A stretch of DNA of 7,926 nucleotides, taken from an uncultured Bacilli bacterium (GTDB taxonomy: Bacteria > Bacillota_I > Bacilli_A > RF39 > UBA660). Under the pieces are notes generated by a model. That model ran no database searches, had not been told where the DNA came from, and saw nothing but the letters and a program-made list of their open reading frames with translations. Below, piece by piece: positions 4,105 to 7,926 of this stretch; position 1 is the first letter of the stretch; each line of letters begins with the position of its first letter. A program made the position numbers and the translations under genes. The DNA is taken from the NCBI GenBank assembly GCA_947624855.1, contig CANQMC010000057.1:1-7926 (forward strand). The letters are read 5' to 3'.

Positions 4105-6714
4105 ATGCCAGAAGCTTATAAAAAAACAATAAATGAAATTTATAAAACTTTAAATACTAATCAAAATGGATTATCACTAGAAAAAGTAAAAAAATTACAA
4201 AAAATAAATGGTAAAAATGAAATAATTGAAAAAAATAAAAAAACTAAAATAGAAATATTTTTATCTCAATTTAAAAATATTATGATAATTCTGCTTTTAA
4301 TCGTTGGCATATTATCTTTAATATACTCTTTAATTACTAAAAGTGATTTTTTAGATTCTATAATAATATTAGGAACTTCATTATTAAATTGTTTTATGGG
4401 CTTTTTACAAGAATCTAAAGCCGAAGATGCAATTGGTAAATTAAAAAATTATTCTAAAAATTATATTATTGTAAAAAGAAATGGTAAATATCAAAAAATA
4501 GAATCTAAAAATTTAGTAATAGGGGATTATATAATATTAGAAGCTGGTGATAAAATACCTGCCGATGCTCGAATAATTAAAAGTTATTTTGGTCAAGTTG
4601 ATGAATCAATTTTAACTGGTGAAAGTTTAAGTGTTGATAAAACTGAAGAAACTATTTCTGAAGATGTTTTAATTTCTGAAAGAAAAAATATGGTTTATTC
4701 AGGAACAGTTTTAATATCAGGTAAAATAGAGGCCATTGTAGTAGCTACTGGAATGAATACTGAATTAGGAAAAATAGCATCTGCCATAGATACTGAAGAA
4801 GAACCAATAACACCTATTCAAATAAAAGTCGAAAAAATAAGTAAATTTATTTCTATTGTTGCCAGTTTTTTAGTTGCCTTTGTTTTAATTTATAGTATTT
4901 TAATGAAATATGATGTTTTAAGTATAATTATGCTTTGTATATCTATGATTGTAGCTAGTGTGCCCGAATGTTTACCAGTTGCAATTACAGCCACTTTATC
5001 AATTGGAGTTAACCAAATGGCCAAGAAAAAATCTATTGTTAGGAATTTAAAAGCTATTGAAACATTAGGATCAACTGAAATTATATGTACAGATAAAACT
5101 GGAACTTTAACTGAAAATAAATTAGAAGTTAATAAAGTATTTATTGAAAATAAAGAAATAGAATTAACTGAAATAAAAGATTATCCAATGCTTTCTTTAA
5201 TTATTAACCATTGTAATACTGCAGTAAAAGATGAAAAGGGTAATTTTAATGGAGATGCTGTAGATGTTGCTTTAAAAAATTATTTAAAAGAAAATAAAAT
5301 TAAAGATAAAATTAATGAATTAATTATTGAATTACCTTTTGATTCAGATCGTAAATTAATGAGTGTTGTAACTAAAATTAATAATGAAAATTTTATATTT
5401 ACTAAAGGTAGTTTTGAAGCAATATCAAATAGAAGTACTAAATATTTAAATAATAATCAAATAATGGAATTTAAAAAAGAACAACAAGAAAAATATAAAA
5501 AAATGGAAGCAGAAATGTCTAAAGAAGCTCTTAAAGTATTAGCGTTTGCTTATAAAAAAATAAATAAAAATATTCAAAATCAAGATGATTATTTTAAAGA
5601 GGAAGAAGAATTAATATTTGTTGGTTTAATAGGTTTAAAAGACCCTATAAGAAAAAATATTAAAGAAGCCATAAAAACATGTTTAAATGCTCACATAAGA
5701 CCTATAATGTTAACTGGTGATAATTTACTTACTGCTATGTCTATAGCCAAAGAAGCTGGTATATGTGAATCTGAAGAACAATGCATTGAAGCAAGTAAAC
5801 TTGATGGCTTAAATGAAAAAGAATTAATTAAATGTTTAAATAAATATTCTGTATTTGCCAGAGTAAGTCCTCAAAATAAATTACAAATAGTAGGAGCCTT
5901 GCAAAAAGAAGGAAAAGTAGTTGCCATGACTGGTGATGGAGTAAATGATGCTCCGGCAATTAAACTAGCTAATGTTGGTATTGGCATGGTCAAAAATGGT
6001 TCTGATGTTACCAAAGATGTTTCTGATATAATCCTTTTAGATGATAGCTTTAATACTATAAATACTGCTATTTCAGAAGGAAGACGAATTTATGATAATG
6101 TTATTTCTAATATTTTATATAACTTATCCAGTAATTTTACTGAAATCTTAATTATCTTATTTGGTTTAATAACAAAAAATCCTATAATATCCGCTATTCA
6201 TGTTTTATATATAGATTTAGTTGCCGATACAATTCCATCAATTACTTTAGCTTTTGAAGGAGCAACCACTGATATTATGAATAGAAAGCCCAATGGTCTA
6301 AACAAAAAAATATTTACTAACTTCTTTAATGCTTTTTTAATTATATCTGTAATACTAGAAACATTTGTTAGTTTATTTGTTTATTATCATTTTTTAGCTT
6401 TAGGTCAAATGACTGCCCAAACTTTAGCTTTATTTAGTATTATTATAAATGAATTCATTTTTGCTTATAATTGTCGATCTTTAAAAGAACAAATCCATAA
6501 AAGAGGTATATTTAGTAATAAATATTTAAATATTGGAATATTTATCCTAATATTAGTTCAATTATTATTCTTTTTAACTCCTCTTGGAAAAATATTTGGT
6601 TTAGTAATTATAACTATACCTCAATTAATATTTGTAATATTAATAAATATTATAACTTATATAATAATTGAATTATTAAAACCATTTATAGTAAAAGTAT
6701 TTAAAGATGAATAA
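4105..6714 (+). CDS. P2-type (calcium-type) cation-transporting P-type ATPase
   Basis: The 869-residue protein has normal family length and all core motifs. These are an N-terminal cation-ATPase domain (1-50), the actuator loop with TGES (171-174), the phosphorylation motif DKTGT with D330, a nucleotide domain with FDSDRK (412-417) and KGS (434-436), then LKDP (511-514), LTGD (536-539) and TGDGVNDAP (609-617). About ten membrane helices are visible, near 57-78, 82-102, 247-268, 271-300, 668-690, 694-712, 739-762, 771-790, 806-826 and 833-857. It pumps a cation out of the cytoplasm at the expense of ATP through a phospho-aspartate. Ion-site residues follow the SERCA group in part: VPECLP in helix 4 (E288), N677 and E680 in helix 5, and D704 and D708 in helix 6, where SERCA has N796 and D800. 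Ca2+ is likely but not certain. The start has AAAAGGAT upstream. It is transcribed alone from its own promoter, with no clear terminator after it. Confidence 0.95.
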   Translation: MPEAYKKTINEIYKTLNTNQNGLSLEKVKKLQKINGKNEIIEKNKKTKIEIFLSQFKNIMIILLLIVGILSLIYSLITKSDFLDSIIILGTSLLNCFMGFLQESKAEDAIGKLKNYSKNYIIVKRNGKYQKIESKNLVIGDYIILEAGDKIPADARIIKSYFGQVDESILTGESLSVDKTEETISEDVLISERKNMVYSGTVLISGKIEAIVVATGMNTELGKIASAIDTEEEPITPIQIKVEKISKFISIVASFLVAFVLIYSILMKYDVLSIIMLCISMIVASVPECLPVAITATLSIGVNQMAKKKSIVRNLKAIETLGSTEIICTDKTGTLTENKLEVNKVFIENKEIELTEIKDYPMLSLIINHCNTAVKDEKGNFNGDAVDVALKNYLKENKIKDKINELIIELPFDSDRKLMSVVTKINNENFIFTKGSFEAISNRSTKYLNNNQIMEFKKEQQEKYKKMEAEMSKEALKVLAFAYKKINKNIQNQDDYFKEEEELIFVGLIGLKDPIRKNIKEAIKTCLNAHIRPIMLTGDNLLTAMSIAKEAGICESEEQCIEASKLDGLNEKELIKCLNKYSVFARVSPQNKLQIVGALQKEGKVVAMTGDGVNDAPAIKLANVGIGMVKNGSDVTKDVSDIILLDDSFNTINTAISEGRRIYDNVISNILYNLSSNFTEILIILFGLITKNPIISAIHVLYIDLVADTIPSITLAFEGATTDIMNRKPNGLNKKIFTNFFNAFLIISVILETFVSLFVYYHFLALGQMTAQTLALFSIIINEFIFAYNCRSLKEQIHKRGIFSNKYLNIGIFILILVQLLFFLTPLGKIFGLVIITIPQLIFVILINIITYIIIELLKPFIVKVFKDE

Positions 6715-6795
6715 AGAACATCTGGTAAAAGTCAATAAGTAAAATTAAATAGTTTTAGATATATTTTTAATATATTTAAATAGATTAGCACATGC

Positions 6796-6821
6796 AAAAA
6801 AGATTTCAACGATAGTTGAAA
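6796..6821 (-). terminator. Terminator-like hairpin downstream of the IS110 transposase
   Basis: On the minus strand TTTCAAC (6821-6815) pairs with GTTGAAA (6810-6804) around TATC, followed by TCTTTTTT. It fits an intrinsic terminator for the transposase transcript. The T-run is absent on the plus strand, so it does not serve the ATPase gene. Confidence 0.6.
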
Positions 6822-6827
6822 ACAAAG

Positions 6828-6847
6828 GTTCGTCTAATAAGACGAAC
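6828..6847 (-). repeat. Perfect hairpin overlapping the transposase stop codon
   Basis: GTTCGTCT (6828-6835) and AGACGAAC (6840-6847) form a perfect 8-bp stem with a 4-nt loop. The last base of the transposase TAG stop is inside the stem. Together with the neighbouring hairpin it makes a two-stem structure at the 3' end of the transposase transcript. It could be part of the element end or of a guide RNA if this element carries one there. Confidence 0.55.
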
Positions 6848-7926
6848 TAAATGATCTTTGAATTTTGAACTGAGTTCAGTGGTTTGTAATATTGATTTTT
6901 TCGCAGCAATCCAAAAATCAATCTTTCAAGTTTACGAGCAGATAAAACGAGTGCACGTTTATGTTGATGTTTAGAAACTTCATTATATTTGATGTTATAA
7001 AAATCTTTAATAAATGGAAAACCTTGTCTAACACAAGAAGCAGTTGCTTCTACAAGATAATATCTAAGATATTTGTTAGATTTTTTAGAAGACTTTTTAT
7101 CTTGACTATCAAATTCGCCGGATTGGTTTCTTTTCCAGTAAAGGCCAGCATATTTAGCTAATTTAGAATTGTGAGAAAACCTATCAATATTACCAACTTC
7201 AGCCATAATACCAGCAGCGTATACTTTACCAATTCCACGAATAGATAGCAAAATATTATAAACATTAGAATCAAGACCAAGGACAGTTTTTAAAATGGCT
7301 TTATCAATGTTTTTAAGTTGATCTTGATGGAATTTAATAGTGTTTAAAGAAGAAGCAATAGCAATATTAATTGGTTCATAAGCAGTTTGGTCAAGGCGAT
7401 AAGAAGAACGAAGAGCTTTTTGTAAAGTAGAAACTTTACTTTCTGGGTTTTTAGTATGATTTTTCCCCTTAACAGAAATAAAATCAATAAGTTCTTCTAA
7501 AGAGGACTCAGCAATTTGATCAGGAGAGATAAATTCTTCAAAAATAGCCGAAGAAGTAGCACCAAACATGTCAGAAAAAGGCAATTCATTTTTGTTTAAA
7601 GTAATAAGACCAGAGAAAGATAAGTATAAATTTGTTAAAACATATGACTTTTCTCTTATCAATTCTTTACAAATGTGGTATCTTTGTCTTGTAAGACGTT
7701 GAAGAGCAATGTATTGAGAACCTCTAAAAGGATATAGAGATTTGGTTCTGCCAACTCTTGCATAATCAGCAAGAATGTAAGCATCAATACCATCTTCTTT
7801 TTCTAAATCATGGAAGCTATTCTTATACTTGTCAAAATCACAAGCATTGATTTGAAAAACTTCGGTATGAAAGTTATTTAAGTATTCATTAGAAGAAAGA
7901 TAACAAGCAGGATGAAAAGAATACAT
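6847..7926 (-). CDS. IS110-family transposase (recombinase), 5' end outside the window
   Basis: The visible 359 residues cover most of the protein. EKEDGIDAYILADYARVGR (42-60) is the third part of the N-terminal RuvC-like DEDD domain, with D45 and D48 in the D-x-x-D spacing. The earlier catalytic D and E and about 55 residues lie beyond the window edge, so the Met at 7926 is probably internal. The middle (about 78-225) is the coiled-coil region. LLSIRGIGKVYAAGIMAEVG (226-245) and YAGLYWKRNQSG with S269, then KKSNKYLRYYLVEA, form the Transposase_20 domain holding the family's catalytic serine region. IS110 recombinases use a bispecific bridge RNA from the element's own non-coding end to pick target and donor. 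The frame is intact to a TAG stop, so the element may be active. It is oriented towards the ATPase gene. Confidence 0.93.
   Translation of the reverse strand: MYSFHPACYLSSNEYLNNFHTEVFQINACDFDKYKNSFHDLEKEDGIDAYILADYARVGRTKSLYPFRGSQYIALQRLTRQRYHICKELIREKSYVLTNLYLSFSGLITLNKNELPFSDMFGATSSAIFEEFISPDQIAESSLEELIDFISVKGKNHTKNPESKVSTLQKALRSSYRLDQTAYEPINIAIASSLNTIKFHQDQLKNIDKAILKTVLGLDSNVYNILLSIRGIGKVYAAGIMAEVGNIDRFSHNSKLAKYAGLYWKRNQSGEFDSQDKKSSKKSNKYLRYYLVEATASCVRQGFPFIKDFYNIKYNEVSKHQHKRALVLSARKLERLIFGLLRKNQYYKPLNSVQNSKII

Larger units (their letters stand above)
6796..7926 (-). mobile_element. IS110-family insertion sequence, partial
   Basis: The element is recognised from its transposase. IS110 elements lack terminal inverted repeats, so the ends cannot be placed by eye. 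The proximal boundary given here is only the end of the terminator-like hairpin; the true end lies somewhere in 6715-6846. The other end is outside the window. Confidence 0.55.

Noticed and set aside
6750..6780. ATATATT/AATATAT hairpin after the ATPase as its terminator
   Set aside because: The stem is purely A-T and no T-run follows, so it is not credible as an intrinsic terminator.
6961..7161. Plus-strand ORF of 66 codons
   Set aside because: Antisense shadow of the IS110 transposase; no RBS.

Overview
The window is a very AT-rich stretch of a low-GC Gram-positive-type bacterium (Bacillota, or a Mycoplasmatota-like lineage). AAAGGAG ribosome binding sites, TTGxxA-17-TATAAT promoters often with an extended -10 (TGn), and poly-T intrinsic terminators all point that way. 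Every Trp codon I checked is TGG, and stops are TAA, TAG and TGA, so the standard bacterial code applies. No genus can be named from this sequence.

Layout. (1) Positions 1-120 hold a tRNA-Phe gene and its terminator. (2) Positions 120-1200 are a gene graveyard: a 23-codon remnant of a Fic-family gene followed by a nested inverted repeat, a NUDIX hydrolase pseudogene, and an unidentified decayed gene just upstream of it on the minus strand. (3) Positions 1217-2550 hold the most interesting unit. There are two short plus-strand transcription units, each with its own promoter, an operator-like inverted repeat with a 10-nt centre, and a T-run end. The second (about 1486-1587) folds on paper into a compact pseudoknotted RNA. 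It converges on, and overlaps the 3' end of, an intact DUF3800 gene on the minus strand. A decayed gene lies directly upstream of DUF3800. (4) Positions 2700-4020 hold a small lipoprotein gene broken by an in-frame TAA, then an intact gene for a membrane-anchored XRE-type regulator, then a terminator. (5) Positions 4043-6714 hold a promoter and an intact 869-residue P2-type cation ATPase. (6) Positions 6796-7926 hold the 3' part of an IS110-family transposase gene on the minus strand, ending in two hairpins. It runs off the window edge.

How the parts fit. The region beside the tRNA looks like an old integration site full of broken genes, in which the DUF3800 gene and its neighbouring RNA stayed intact. 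DUF3800 proteins have an RNase H-like fold, and DUF3800 genes have been reported beside conserved structured RNAs, so the RNA-protein pair at 1451-2294 is the best candidate for a poorly described system. The regulator and ATPase look like ordinary host genes. The IS110 element is a separate mobile element.
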